5,578 nucleotides of DNA, from positions 1-5,578 of the forward strand of contig JACQVM010000052.1 in assembly GCA_016209785.1 (NCBI GenBank). The letters are read 5' to 3'. The translations under genes were made by a program, and so were the position numbers. Each line of letters starts with the position of its first letter. Position 1 is the first letter of the stretch. The notes beneath the pieces are model-generated. The model was not told the DNA's origin. It saw only the letters and a program-made list of their open reading frames with translations, and searched no databases. Positions 1 through 5,578 of the stretch are shown piece by piece. The stretch comes from Candidatus Melainabacteria bacterium (GTDB lineage: Bacteria; Cyanobacteriota; Vampirovibrionia; Obscuribacterales; Obscuribacteraceae).

Positions 1-65
1 CAGAGTGTGTCCATGGCGAATCAAGAATAAAGTTGTAATGGTTTCCTCAGGATGCAGAGTTTCTG

Positions 66-794
66 TCAAGCATCTGCCTCCGACTTAGACCCAACACCTC
101 CACAATTTGCCTCAGACTCTATTTTTAGAGGTCTTGTAAAACCGTATATCTTGCGAATCTCCAGAAGCTTCTGTATCTGTTGGGCAGATAACTCTTTGAC
201 GCCTCCTAAAATATGGGCAACAAGCAGTATTTGAGCGTGATGCTCCAGGGTCTCCAACTTATAGAAAGCATCCCATATGTCCACACCAAGGGTCAGCGCC
301 CCATGATGATCTAAAACCAGAGCATCATGGTCTTTCACAAGCTCACGGATGCCATCTGCCACATCCTGGGTACTTGGTGTTGCATATGGTGCTATAGGAA
401 TTGATCCCAAGGCACAAACCACCTCGGGCAGGATGCATTGAGAGAGTTTAAGTCCAGCAACCGTAAAACTCACCGCTACTGTCGGGTGCGCATGCACAAC
501 CGCATTAACATCCGGCCTTGCCTTATAGGACATCATGTGCATCCCAAGTTCGGTCGACGGCCGTCGTTTGCCCTGTGCCGTTCCTTTAGCGCTATCGACA
601 GGACATCCGGTTAGGTCTGTAAGGATCAGATCATCTACATCAATGCGTCCTTTGCAGACACCCGACGGTGTAGACAAAACCAGGTCTGGTCCTAGCCGAA
701 CACTAAAGTTTCCCTCGGTGGCACAAATATAGCCACGCCCATAAGCCTGCCGACATACTTCAATTAGTTCTTTCCGAGCCTGTTGCTCATTCAT
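66..794 (-). CDS. Class II aldolase/adducin family protein (fuculose-phosphate aldolase-like)
   Basis: This 242-residue cytosolic enzyme belongs to the zinc-dependent class II aldolase/adducin family, which cleaves sugar 1-phosphates to dihydroxyacetone phosphate and an aldehyde. Visible motifs are GNFS (28-31) and TPSG (42-45) for phosphate binding, the catalytic acid Glu82 in PSTELGMH, the zinc ligands His101 and His103 in VVHAHP, and His164 in LDHHGALTLG. The C-terminal helix with LETLEHHAQI (about 180-189) is also typical. Length is slightly above FucA or AraD because of a polar tail of about 20 residues. Segments such as QCILPEVV and IPIAPYATPST resemble the subfamily found in 5-deoxyribose/methylthioribose salvage (Ald2/DrdA-like), but substrate cannot be assigned and MtnB-like dehydratase activity is possible. 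The ATG at 794 has no strong Shine-Dalgarno. Its start overlaps the stop of a short upstream open frame, so coupled translation is possible. No terminator is seen in the 65 bases downstream. Confidence 0.94.
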   Translation of the reverse strand: MNEQQARKELIEVCRQAYGRGYICATEGNFSVRLGPDLVLSTPSGVCKGRIDVDDLILTDLTGCPVDSAKGTAQGKRRPSTELGMHMMSYKARPDVNAVVHAHPTVAVSFTVAGLKLSQCILPEVVCALGSIPIAPYATPSTQDVADGIRELVKDHDALVLDHHGALTLGVDIWDAFYKLETLEHHAQILLVAHILGGVKELSAQQIQKLLEIRKIYGFTRPLKIESEANCGGVGSKSEADA

Positions 795-960
795 TTAAGT
801 TCAAGCCAGGTTGATATTTAGCCACCATTCTAGCCTCAATTATCTGAAGAGCCTTAACACACACCTGAGAAGCAGCTAAGAAAGCAGGCTCAAGCTTCCA
901 AGGCAATAGATTATAGACAGATAAAGAAGTAAACTTTAGAGCCCAAAATACATATACACT
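787..960 (-). pseudogene. Possible remnant or C-terminal end of a gene upstream of the aldolase
   Basis: On the minus strand a frame stays open for 57 codons between a TAA (961-963) and a TGA (787-789), and the TGA overlaps the aldolase start by 8 bases. Its translation is protein-like, with stretches such as LEPAFLAASQVCVKALQIIEAR and an ending KYQPGLNLNE, and GCT, GAG and AAG codons recur. No ATG sits near its beginning: the only in-frame candidates are TTG (904-906), GTG and a late ATG, none with a Shine-Dalgarno. The 4- to 8-base stop/start overlap is the usual geometry of operon partners. It could be the degraded tail of a former neighbour, a small gene with an unusual start, or a chance open frame. 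A consensus -10 box inside it argues that at least part is now promoter or leader. I do not recognise the family. Confidence 0.3.
910..915 (-). promoter_or_regulatory. Candidate -10 box for the aldolase gene
   Basis: A perfect TATAAT hexamer is read on the minus strand about 115 bases before the aldolase ATG, preceded by TG two bases upstream (nearly an extended -10). No good -35 hexamer sits at 16 to 18 bases, so this is only a candidate. If used, the leader would be about 108 bases long and would include most of the coding-like open frame at 787-960. Confidence 0.3.
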
Positions 961-979
961 TTATACTGACGTGGTTGAC

Positions 980-1000
980 CTTTGGCACATTGTTCCAAAG
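980..1000. promoter_or_regulatory. 21-bp dyad, candidate operator in the divergent intergenic region
   Basis: The half-sites CTTTGGCACA (980-989) and TGTTCCAAAG (991-1000) are inverted around T990 and pair at 9 of 10 positions; only C986/T994 mismatch. The single central base makes it look more like a dimeric regulator's binding site than an RNA hairpin. It lies 52 to 72 bases ahead of the zinc-ribbon gene's ATG. A TTGACC hexamer overlaps its left end (975-980), and a TATACT hexamer lies at 962-967, but neither pairs with a good partner hexamer. If TATACT is a -10 box, the dyad sits just downstream of the transcription start, a typical repressor position. The regulator is unknown. Confidence 0.4.
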
Positions 1001-1051
1001 CTTTACGCAATTACACAATAAACATACCTGCCAGTTGAGTCTTTGAGCTGC

Positions 1052-2722
1052 ATGCGCTGTCCAGAATGTAATGTAAGAAATTCTGTTGCTGCAAAGCTGT
1101 GCCAATCCTGTGGCACCAGGTTTAAGCGCAAGCCACTGCCGCGTAAGCTAAAAATTGCAGGTTTTGCTTTGACTGCCCTGTTTGCTCTGTGGACAGCCTT
1201 GTTTACAATCGTCCCTCAATTGACCAATCCTGAGCAAAATCTAGAACACATAGCAAAGCGTGCAGCAAAAGGGCCCAAGAACATCGAAGATGCCCAACAT
1301 ATCCGCCAAGAATTTGATCGCTCAATAAGAAACTTTTTGCCCCACATCGGTCATTTAACCAGTGCACGCATTGCTGACAAGTTAAAAAGGGTTTTACCCA
1401 CAAATACCTTTGAAGCTCATGTAGTTGATCTCCCGCGCGGACTCAAGGTCGTGGAAATCGACACGGTCCTTCAAGCTACTAGCTATCTGCTTATGACCAA
1501 CAGCTCGAGGACCAAAGTTTTCTCCTTGCCTGGTCTTGAGGTTTTTGATGATGCACGAATTATAAGTGAGTCGGAAGGACCTGTGCTGGTTCTCTTAGGA
1601 CATAGCAGCGGGCAGCCGCCACATCATCCACACATTAAGGTTTATAGCTTGCTTCCTGATGACATCTCTGACGAAACCGAAAAGCTTGTACCGGCAATTC
1701 GTGGCGAGGGAAGCGCAAGATTTACTGCTAACGGACGTGACATTCTCCTTGATCTTTCACTGCCATCATTAGGACAATCAGAGAAACTGTTTTCCAATGT
1801 GAGTATATTAGCTGATGGAACAGCCCACCAATACCTGGAATGGAAAGACGCGCACTATGCTTCAAGGTATGACTATGGCACAAGCCAGTTTGCAGCATTA
1901 TATGCAGTGGCACGCTGCATGCGCTATCCTGACCTAATTGCTACACACATGAAGTTCCTTGGACAAAGCGGCCGCAAGCTTGTAGAAAATTTCAAGTCTC
2001 CTAATGCTGGAAATTTTCAAGTGCGGCGAACAGCTTCACCAGATGGCACGATTTTGTATGACATGACTGGCATCACTGGCAAATTTCAGATAGAAGTAAA
2101 AAAAGAGGGCCAGATGTGGTCAGTCGCAGAGGCTAAAAGCATGTTGCCCGCTGAGCAAGATTCACTGGCAAATACATCGCTGTCTGCGAATCCCAACCAT
2201 CCCACAGCCGAAAAGAAGACGACTTCTCAGTCAACAAAACCAACGCTTGCTATTAAACCGCAAGCAGAACAAGTCGAAATTAATCATGCCGGTGTCATCT
2301 CACCAGGCGAACGTGCTGAAATTTCTAGACATATCCCTGCTTCAACTGTCAACCTTAGAATACAGCCCAACACCAAATCACAAGCGCTAGCAGAACTTGG
2401 CAAAGGCTCTACCATAGAAGTCTTGTCCAAAGAAAATGGCTGGTACAAAGTTCGACATAAGGGCAAAGAAGGCTTTGTCTTTGGTGGACTAGTTGACTAC
2501 TACAAGCCTGAGGCCTATACAACAGCTACCATTAGGGCTGTTAGGCTAATAACAGACAATAAAGCTAAGACCATATCGCAAGCACAAATTGGAGACCGTG
2601 TAGTTGTTTTAGGTGGTATTGAAAACAACAAATACAAGGTAAAGCTAGCTAACGGCAAAATTGGCTACGTAGACAAGGATGCTGTAGACGTCTTGATCGA
2701 AGCGCCCCCACTTATGCCTTAG
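1052..2722 (+). CDS. Zinc-ribbon, single-pass membrane protein with two C-terminal SH3b-like domains
   Basis: I recognise the domains but not the gene. In ATG numbering (556 residues), a zinc ribbon is formed by Cys3-x2-Cys6 and Cys17-x2-Cys20. A basic stretch (about 25-34) then precedes one transmembrane helix (about 35-57), so the ribbon should be cytoplasmic and the rest outside. Residues 60-115 look helical, and 120-365 look beta-rich with no family I can name. A Ser/Thr/Lys/Pro-rich linker follows (about 370-425). Two SH3b-like repeats end the protein, about 430-485 (VNLRIQPNTKSQALAELGKG, then NGWYKVRHKGKEGFVFG) and about 490-550 (NKYKVKLANGKIGYVD). Bacterial SH3 domains usually bind peptidoglycan, so an envelope sensor or anchor role is inferred. 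An in-frame TTG at 1043 would add three residues; I prefer the ATG because it directly precedes the first CxxC, but neither start has a strong Shine-Dalgarno. No terminator is evident after the stop. Confidence 0.85.
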   Translation: MRCPECNVRNSVAAKLCQSCGTRFKRKPLPRKLKIAGFALTALFALWTALFTIVPQLTNPEQNLEHIAKRAAKGPKNIEDAQHIRQEFDRSIRNFLPHIGHLTSARIADKLKRVLPTNTFEAHVVDLPRGLKVVEIDTVLQATSYLLMTNSSRTKVFSLPGLEVFDDARIISESEGPVLVLLGHSSGQPPHHPHIKVYSLLPDDISDETEKLVPAIRGEGSARFTANGRDILLDLSLPSLGQSEKLFSNVSILADGTAHQYLEWKDAHYASRYDYGTSQFAALYAVARCMRYPDLIATHMKFLGQSGRKLVENFKSPNAGNFQVRRTASPDGTILYDMTGITGKFQIEVKKEGQMWSVAEAKSMLPAEQDSLANTSLSANPNHPTAEKKTTSQSTKPTLAIKPQAEQVEINHAGVISPGERAEISRHIPASTVNLRIQPNTKSQALAELGKGSTIEVLSKENGWYKVRHKGKEGFVFGGLVDYYKPEAYTTATIRAVRLITDNKAKTISQAQIGDRVVVLGGIENNKYKVKLANGKIGYVDKDAVDVLIEAPPLMP

Positions 2723-2754
2723 TAACTCACATAAAAGACTTGCTGACAGGACCG

Positions 2755-2763
2755 TGTTATATT
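2755..2763 (+). promoter_or_regulatory. Extended -10 promoter for tRNA-Pro
   Basis: TGTTATATT reads as an extended -10 element: TG, one base, then TATATT, which matches the TATAAT consensus at 5 of 6 positions. It lies 52 bases before the mature tRNA and 32 bases after the stop of the preceding gene. The upstream TTGCTGACA (2740-2748) is too close for a standard 17-base spacer, so the -35 contribution is uncertain. A start near 2770 would give a 5' precursor of about 45 bases. Confidence 0.45.
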
Positions 2764-2815
2764 AGATATCGTCTTGGGAAAGACCAGTTATCCAAAGGTC
2801 TACCAAGTTAACAAA

Positions 2816-2889
2816 CGGGACGTAGCGCAGCTTGGTAGCGCGGCTGCTTTGGGAGCAGTAGGTCGCAGGTTCAAATCCTGTCGTCCCGA
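2816..2889 (+). tRNA. tRNA-Pro (anticodon TGG)
   Basis: A complete 74-base cloverleaf can be folded by hand. The acceptor stem CGGGACG (2816-2822) pairs fully with CGTCCCG (2882-2888), and the discriminator is A2889. The D stem is GCGC/GCGC (2825-2828, 2838-2841) around a loop with the conserved GG. The anticodon stem is 2843-2847 with 2855-2859, and loop TTTGGGA places the anticodon TGG at 2850-2852. The T arm (2865-2881) has loop TTCAAAT. The C1-G72 pair with A73 and the GG in the anticodon are bacterial prolyl-tRNA identity features. The 3' CCA is not encoded (GAG follows), so it must be added by a CCA-adding enzyme. The TGG anticodon reads CCA and, by wobble, other proline codons. No other tRNA is adjacent. 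Confidence 0.97.
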
Positions 2890-2993
2890 GAGTATTTTAC
2901 GGATCGATAATTTTCTTACGAACTCGCTTAATACAAACTTTAACAGGATGGTTCAATTAACATAGGCGCATGTTCGACAATTCGTAGGTGTAC
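2890..2993. other. Convergent intergenic gap with no recognisable element
   Basis: About 100 bases separate the tRNA 3' end from the stop codon of the oppositely oriented hydrolase. I find no GC-rich hairpin followed by a T-run on either strand, and no tRNA-end repeat that would suggest an attachment site within the window. Confidence 0.5.
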
Positions 2994-3818
2994 TCACTGT
3001 CGGAGTTCTTGACGTAATATCTCGTAGAACTGGGCTTTTGCCTGTCGCTCAATCCACGGCTTATGTCCGCAGTTGTTTAACAGAATGAATCGGAAATCTC
3101 GCAGCGCGGCACGCAACGGCTGTTCTACGCCTTCGGCGGGATGAGGATCATAGCTGCCGTGGATTGCGACTACCGGACAGACAATATTGCCAGCAAGTTT
3201 CAGCAGCTTCCCGCTTCTGCGCACTTCAGTCGCGTCTCGCATGACAGCTTGAAATATGTCACCATCGACGGTGACCAAGTCAGATGATTCTTCGCAAGGA
3301 ATTGCATCATAGGTGTCTGTTTTTGAAGCCAGTTCGCCAAGCTGTTTGAGCAGTGAGTCGGTGTTGTCTTTGATTTTGCCCTGGGTTAGAACGGCCACTG
3401 AAGATTCAAACTGGGTTCTTTCCTCTGCACTCAACCTGCCGAGTCGGCACTCTTGCATACTAGCGACATACTTGTCTTCAAACGGTCCACTGCCAACAAG
3501 GATCAATTTCCTGACCAGTGAGGGATAACAGGCGGCGAGAATAAAGCTTAGCCAGGCTCCCCAGGAAAATCCTATCAGGATATTTGTAGGCGCCCCGTGG
3601 CTTTCTAATACAGTTCGCAACTCATCGACCTGCCCTTCGAGTGTTATGGCAGTCTGAAAAGGTTCAAGAACGCCAGTGAACGATGCGAGCTCACGCGCCA
3701 CAGGAGCCATCTCGCCAGATGCTCCCGGCCCGCCATGAATTACAGCCAGCTCAAATGGTGGCTCCTCGTAAGTTCTGAAGTTTTTGTCTCCAACAGTAGT
3801 CAGCTTGATGCTTGGCAT
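2994..3818 (-). CDS. Alpha/beta hydrolase
   Basis: This 274-residue soluble protein has the full alpha/beta-hydrolase signature. HGGPG (28-32) is the oxyanion-hole loop, and the nucleophile elbow GFSWG carries Ser85. Asp224 in HGSYDPHP and His252 in NNCGHKPW complete the triad (numbering from the start used here). A helical insert (about 115-195) fits a cap domain. The HGGPG form is common in proline iminopeptidase-like and related esterase/hydrolase subfamilies, but the substrate cannot be inferred. No signal peptide is present, so it should act in the cytosol. I chose the ATG at 3818 because GAGG (3825-3828) sits six bases upstream of it. The ATG four codons earlier (3830) has no Shine-Dalgarno and overlaps that GAGG. 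The gene follows the LolA-like lipoprotein by 68 bases in the same direction. It could be the end of that transcript or have its own weak promoter. Confidence 0.93.
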   Translation of the reverse strand: MPSIKLTTVGDKNFRTYEEPPFELAVIHGGPGASGEMAPVARELASFTGVLEPFQTAITLEGQVDELRTVLESHGAPTNILIGFSWGAWLSFILAACYPSLVRKLILVGSGPFEDKYVASMQECRLGRLSAEERTQFESSVAVLTQGKIKDNTDSLLKQLGELASKTDTYDAIPCEESSDLVTVDGDIFQAVMRDATEVRRSGKLLKLAGNIVCPVVAIHGSYDPHPAEGVEQPLRAALRDFRFILLNNCGHKPWIERQAKAQFYEILRQELRQ

Positions 3819-3824
3819 ACCTAG

Positions 3825-3828
3825 CCTC
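3825..3828 (-). promoter_or_regulatory. Shine-Dalgarno that decides the hydrolase start
   Basis: GAGG on the minus strand lies six bases before the ATG at 3818. It overlaps the alternative ATG at 3830, which itself has no ribosome binding site, so the shorter protein beginning MPSIK is favoured. Confidence 0.55.
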
Positions 3829-3886
3829 ATGAATCAGAAATGCGTCTCATGCGGTCGATGTTAATTTGAACAAGAATCTCGAATCT

Positions 3887-4774
3887 CTACTTACCCTGTG
3901 TCCACTTCGTCTCAATCTGTTTCATCCGCCTGGTAGCTGACCCTGCCTCATCCATCAATCCACTCAAGTTCTTTTGCACTGCCGGATCGGTAAACTTCCG
4001 AAATACATCATTCATCGCCCCACCAGCTTGTTTGCCCATGGCTACTTCCCACTCGCTTTTTACCTTTTCATAGCCCGCAGGTATAACAAATGTGCTCGCT
4101 GGTATCGATGAGCAATCACACTTTACTGTATCCAGCATCACAACGCGTATACCATCACCGCTGGTAACCACCATTCTCAAGAGTACACCATCGGCTGGCA
4201 AACCGGGGTTGTTTTGCTTTCTAACAATTCGAGAGAAGGTTTCTGGAGTAGCAATATCTTCAGTGAACCACATCTCTACGCTTGTGGGACTGTCGGCATC
4301 CCCGCTAATAGCATTAAGCTTTGCAGAATCAGATTGAGAAATATACTGGGTAGCTGTTAGACCAGCAATAGTGTCACTCTTCCCACGTTTATAATCGGAT
4401 GCTTTTTCTCCCATCGCCTTGCCCATGCCCTCGGCCCCGGACAGCTGAGCTTTCTTCTGTGCAAGAAAGTCCGTCTGACTGCCCTCATATATAAGCTTGT
4501 CTTTATCGTTAAATACAATGATTCTCCAATCAGGATCTTTCTTAACCATATAAGTAACACCGAGCATTTTATTAGTCATCTTGCAAGCATCTGGTGCAAT
4601 GTATACCATCTGATCTCCAGACATGTCGCTAGTTTGGTAAAGCGTCCAATTGCTCCCACTACCTGTTACCGCCCGCAATCCCCTTTCGATGCTTGACGGA
4701 ACACCTGTTGAAGAACAAGCCGCCACAGTGGCTGCTACAAAAAAGGCTGCCAAAATTACCCAGCTTCTTCTCAT
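3887..4774 (-). CDS. Lipoprotein, probably LolA/DUF4412-like fold
   Basis: This is a 295-residue predicted lipoprotein of unknown function. A basic N-terminus (MRRSW), a hydrophobic core (6-19) and the lipobox VAAC put the lipidated cysteine at 20. Ser21 at the +2 position would, in a diderm, allow export to the outer membrane. The body has alternating beta-type segments (WTLYQ, MVYIAPDACKM, WRIIVFNDKDKLIYEG), then IAGLTATQYIS, VEMWFTEDI and a closing FVIPAGYEKVKS. That order resembles LolA-like and DUF4412 proteins, though I assign it only by pattern. The last 55 residues look helical and polar. Cys64 and a Cys219-x-Cys221 pair could form a disulfide or bind metal. I chose the ATG at 4774 over the one at 4801 because GAGGGG precedes it by seven bases and the signal peptide then has normal length. 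It starts 35 bases after the TPR lipoprotein gene and is probably cotranscribed with it. Confidence 0.82.
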   Translation of the reverse strand: MRRSWVILAAFFVAATVAACSSTGVPSSIERGLRAVTGSGSNWTLYQTSDMSGDQMVYIAPDACKMTNKMLGVTYMVKKDPDWRIIVFNDKDKLIYEGSQTDFLAQKKAQLSGAEGMGKAMGEKASDYKRGKSDTIAGLTATQYISQSDSAKLNAISGDADSPTSVEMWFTEDIATPETFSRIVRKQNNPGLPADGVLLRMVVTSGDGIRVVMLDTVKCDCSSIPASTFVIPAGYEKVKSEWEVAMGKQAGGAMNDVFRKFTDPAVQKNLSGLMDEAGSATRRMKQIETKWTQGK

Positions 4775-4781
4775 GCTCACA

Positions 4782-4787
4782 CCCCTC
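4782..4787 (-). promoter_or_regulatory. Shine-Dalgarno that decides the lipoprotein start
   Basis: GAGGGG on the minus strand lies seven bases before the ATG at 4774. It falls inside the longer alternative frame from 4801, which would put nine extra residues, two of them cysteines, in front of a normal signal peptide. The shorter start is therefore preferred. Confidence 0.65.
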
Positions 4788-4809
4788 AGGCAACATCCCA
4801 ATTACTTCT

Positions 4810-5394
4810 CTACCTAGACTCAAGTTTCTTAGCCTTGGCTTCCATTTCGTCTGCCTCTGAAATGCGATTGGTCTTGCGCAACAGCTCAGCATAGGCTTTT
4901 AGATAAGGAATTTCGTGATAGTGCGATGAGCCAAGTGTATCTCCTTCCTCATTTGCTATGGCCCGTTTGAAAAGCTTCTCTGCCTCATCATACCTACCCA
5001 TAGCTGTGTATAGATCACCAAGATTGCTGAGGCTTGGGCTCACACCAGAGTGATGGGACCCCATTCTCTGTTCTCTATTCTCAACAGCACGCTTATAGAG
5101 CGGTTCGGCCTTGTCGTACTTACCTTGCTTCATGTAGAACTCGCCCAAAGCTTCAAGATTCATGACTAACCGTTCATCAGGGGTTACTTCAGCTTCCTTC
5201 ACTGCCTCAATCAACTCTTCTTCAGACTCTTGGCTGTTTGTCATGGAATCCGCTACCGCTCTGGCCACATTGCGTGTGGGCTCCAACACATTGACCTGAT
5301 CCTGCTGTGATGGAACATTTCGTCCAGCGCAACCACCTAAAATGGATAGCCAAACAATTGATAAATATACTGGCAAGCAGGCACTCCACTTCAT
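4810..5394 (-). CDS. TPR-repeat lipoprotein
   Basis: This 194-residue protein has a signal peptide with hydrophobic core (about 5-20) and the lipobox ILGGC, giving a lipidated Cys22. A disordered, acidic stretch (about 25-75) leads into three tetratricopeptide repeats at about 77-110, 119-152 and 161-194. The first two carry the classic pattern LGEFYMKQGKYDKAEPLYKRA and LGDLYTAMGRYDEAEKLFKRA; the third (AYAELLRKTNRISEADEMEA) is more diverged. The repeat style, with a spacer like MGSHHSGVSPSLSNL, is that of the TPR_12/kinesin-light-chain type. TPRs bind proteins, so a scaffold or assembly role at the envelope is inferred; no enzymatic residues are visible. AAGGAGG lies six bases before the ATG, an excellent Shine-Dalgarno. 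It is the first gene of the minus-strand cluster, behind a good sigma70 promoter and a leader hairpin. The adjacent LolA-like lipoprotein is a plausible partner. Confidence 0.92.
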   Translation of the reverse strand: MKWSACLPVYLSIVWLSILGGCAGRNVPSQQDQVNVLEPTRNVARAVADSMTNSQESEEELIEAVKEAEVTPDERLVMNLEALGEFYMKQGKYDKAEPLYKRAVENREQRMGSHHSGVSPSLSNLGDLYTAMGRYDEAEKLFKRAIANEEGDTLGSSHYHEIPYLKAYAELLRKTNRISEADEMEAKAKKLESR

Positions 5395-5400
5395 GTCGCT

Positions 5401-5407
5401 CCTCCTT
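5401..5407 (-). promoter_or_regulatory. Strong Shine-Dalgarno of the TPR lipoprotein gene
   Basis: AAGGAGG on the minus strand ends six bases before the ATG at 5394. It is the best ribosome binding site in the window, and its position fixes that start. Confidence 0.75.
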
Positions 5408-5420
5408 ACTAAGCCAAGCC

Positions 5421-5441
5421 AGAAATCACATCATGATTTCT
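5421..5441. promoter_or_regulatory. Inverted repeat in the leader of the TPR lipoprotein gene
   Basis: AGAAATCA (5421-5428) and TGATTTCT (5434-5441) are perfect reverse complements around a 5-base loop. The element lies between the predicted transcription start and the Shine-Dalgarno, ending about 13 bases before the latter. It is AT-rich, so an RNA hairpin would be weak, and no T-run follows to make it a terminator. A regulator binding site or a modest mRNA-stability/translation element are the options. Confidence 0.4.
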
Positions 5442-5468
5442 CTACTTACGACATATTATGACAAACGA

Positions 5469-5497
5469 AGTATAGCTCGGTTTTGATGTAATGCCAA
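5469..5497 (-). promoter_or_regulatory. Sigma70-type promoter of the lipoprotein cluster
   Basis: On the minus strand TTGGCA (5492-5497) and TATACT (5469-5474) are separated by exactly 17 bases, and each matches the consensus at 5 of 6 positions. A start near 5462 would give a leader of about 68 bases before the TPR gene's ATG. This is the strongest promoter match in the window. Confidence 0.65.
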
Positions 5498-5507
5498 GAT
5501 GAAAGGA

Positions 5508-5576
5508 TCAATGGTGCCCGCATGACAACACATTGACAGTAAAGGTGGTGGCAATGCTTTGCTCAGTTAGCTCCAA
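5508..5576 (-). CDS. Possible C-terminal end of a gene entering from the right edge
   Basis: One minus-strand frame is open from the window edge to a TGA at 5508-5510, for 22 codons ending in FTVNVLSCGHH. The stop lies 10 bases before the -35 box of the lipoprotein promoter, a natural place for an upstream gene to end. Twenty-two codons are too few to distinguish from chance, and I recognise no family. Confidence 0.2.
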   Translation of the reverse strand: MELTEQSIATTFTVNVLSCGHH

Positions 5577-5578
5577 AC

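Noticed and set aside
1..65. Coding or terminator signal at the left edge
   Set aside because: Only short open frames and a weak hairpin around CAGA/CTG are present, with no T-run; nothing can be supported.
911..1105. A minus-strand open frame across the divergent intergenic region into the zinc-ribbon gene
   Set aside because: It overlaps the start and CxxC coding of the better-supported plus-strand gene and has no Shine-Dalgarno or recognisable motif.
2774..2965. A 63-codon plus-strand open frame over the tRNA gene
   Set aside because: It is the familiar false frame produced by translating a tRNA; the complete cloverleaf explains the sequence.
2816..2993. tRNA 3' end as an integration site for a mobile element
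   Set aside because: No integrase gene and no second copy of the tRNA 3' segment occur in the window.
3874..3887. GAATCTC repeated twice in tandem after the lipoprotein stop
   Set aside because: Two 7-base copies are too short and few to count as a repeat element; likely chance.
4357..4560. Alternative frame inside the LolA-like lipoprotein
   Set aside because: It lies wholly inside a gene with signal peptide, Shine-Dalgarno and plausible composition, so it is a shadow.
5533..5578. Perfect TTGACA and an ATG at 5554 preceded by AAAGGTGG on the plus strand, perhaps a gene running off the right edge
   Set aside because: No -10 box lies at the right distance and only eight codons are visible. 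The opposite-strand open frame in the same place is equally possible, so neither can be trusted.

Overview
This is a bacterial chromosomal segment of ordinary gene density and mid-range base composition. It holds five protein genes and one tRNA gene. Two predicted lipoproteins and a membrane-anchored zinc-ribbon/SH3 protein point to a bacterium with a sizeable cell-envelope repertoire, probably a diderm. The TPR lipoprotein and the LolA-like lipoprotein recall what is common in large environmental genomes such as the Obscuribacterales (non-photosynthetic relatives of Cyanobacteria), but this is a weak impression and nothing here is taxonomically decisive. No insertion sequence, integrase, CRISPR array, toxin-antitoxin pair or phage gene is visible.

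Layout. The left edge (1-65) has no assignable gene. A class II aldolase gene lies on the minus strand (66-794). Just upstream, and overlapping its start by 8 bases, is a 57-codon open frame with protein-like composition but no convincing start codon (787-960). It may be the remnant or C-terminal end of a former operon partner, and a candidate -10 box lies inside it. The divergent intergenic region also contains a 21-bp near-perfect dyad (980-1000), a good operator candidate for the plus-strand gene that follows. That gene (1052-2722) encodes an N-terminal zinc ribbon, one transmembrane helix, a long beta-rich domain and two C-terminal SH3b-like domains. A complete tRNA-Pro(TGG) gene (2816-2889), with its own probable extended -10 promoter, comes next on the plus strand.

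The right half is a minus-strand cluster, read from right to left. A sigma70-type promoter (5469-5497) and a leader carrying an 8-bp hairpin (5421-5441) precede a TPR lipoprotein (4810-5394). A second lipoprotein, probably of LolA/DUF4412-like fold (3887-4774), starts 35 bases downstream, and an alpha/beta hydrolase (2994-3818) starts 68 bases after that. The spacing suggests one transcript, at least for the two lipoproteins. The hydrolase and the tRNA gene converge on a roughly 100-base gap with no clear terminator. At the far right edge a short open frame (5508-5576) may be the end of another minus-strand gene.

How the genes work together: the two lipoproteins and the zinc-ribbon/SH3 protein all seem to act at or outside the cytoplasmic membrane. 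The aldolase and the hydrolase look like soluble metabolic enzymes. I see no sign of a single dedicated new system. The most interesting items are the zinc-ribbon/SH3 architecture with its upstream dyad, the coding-like remnant ahead of the aldolase, and the paired lipoproteins with a structured leader.
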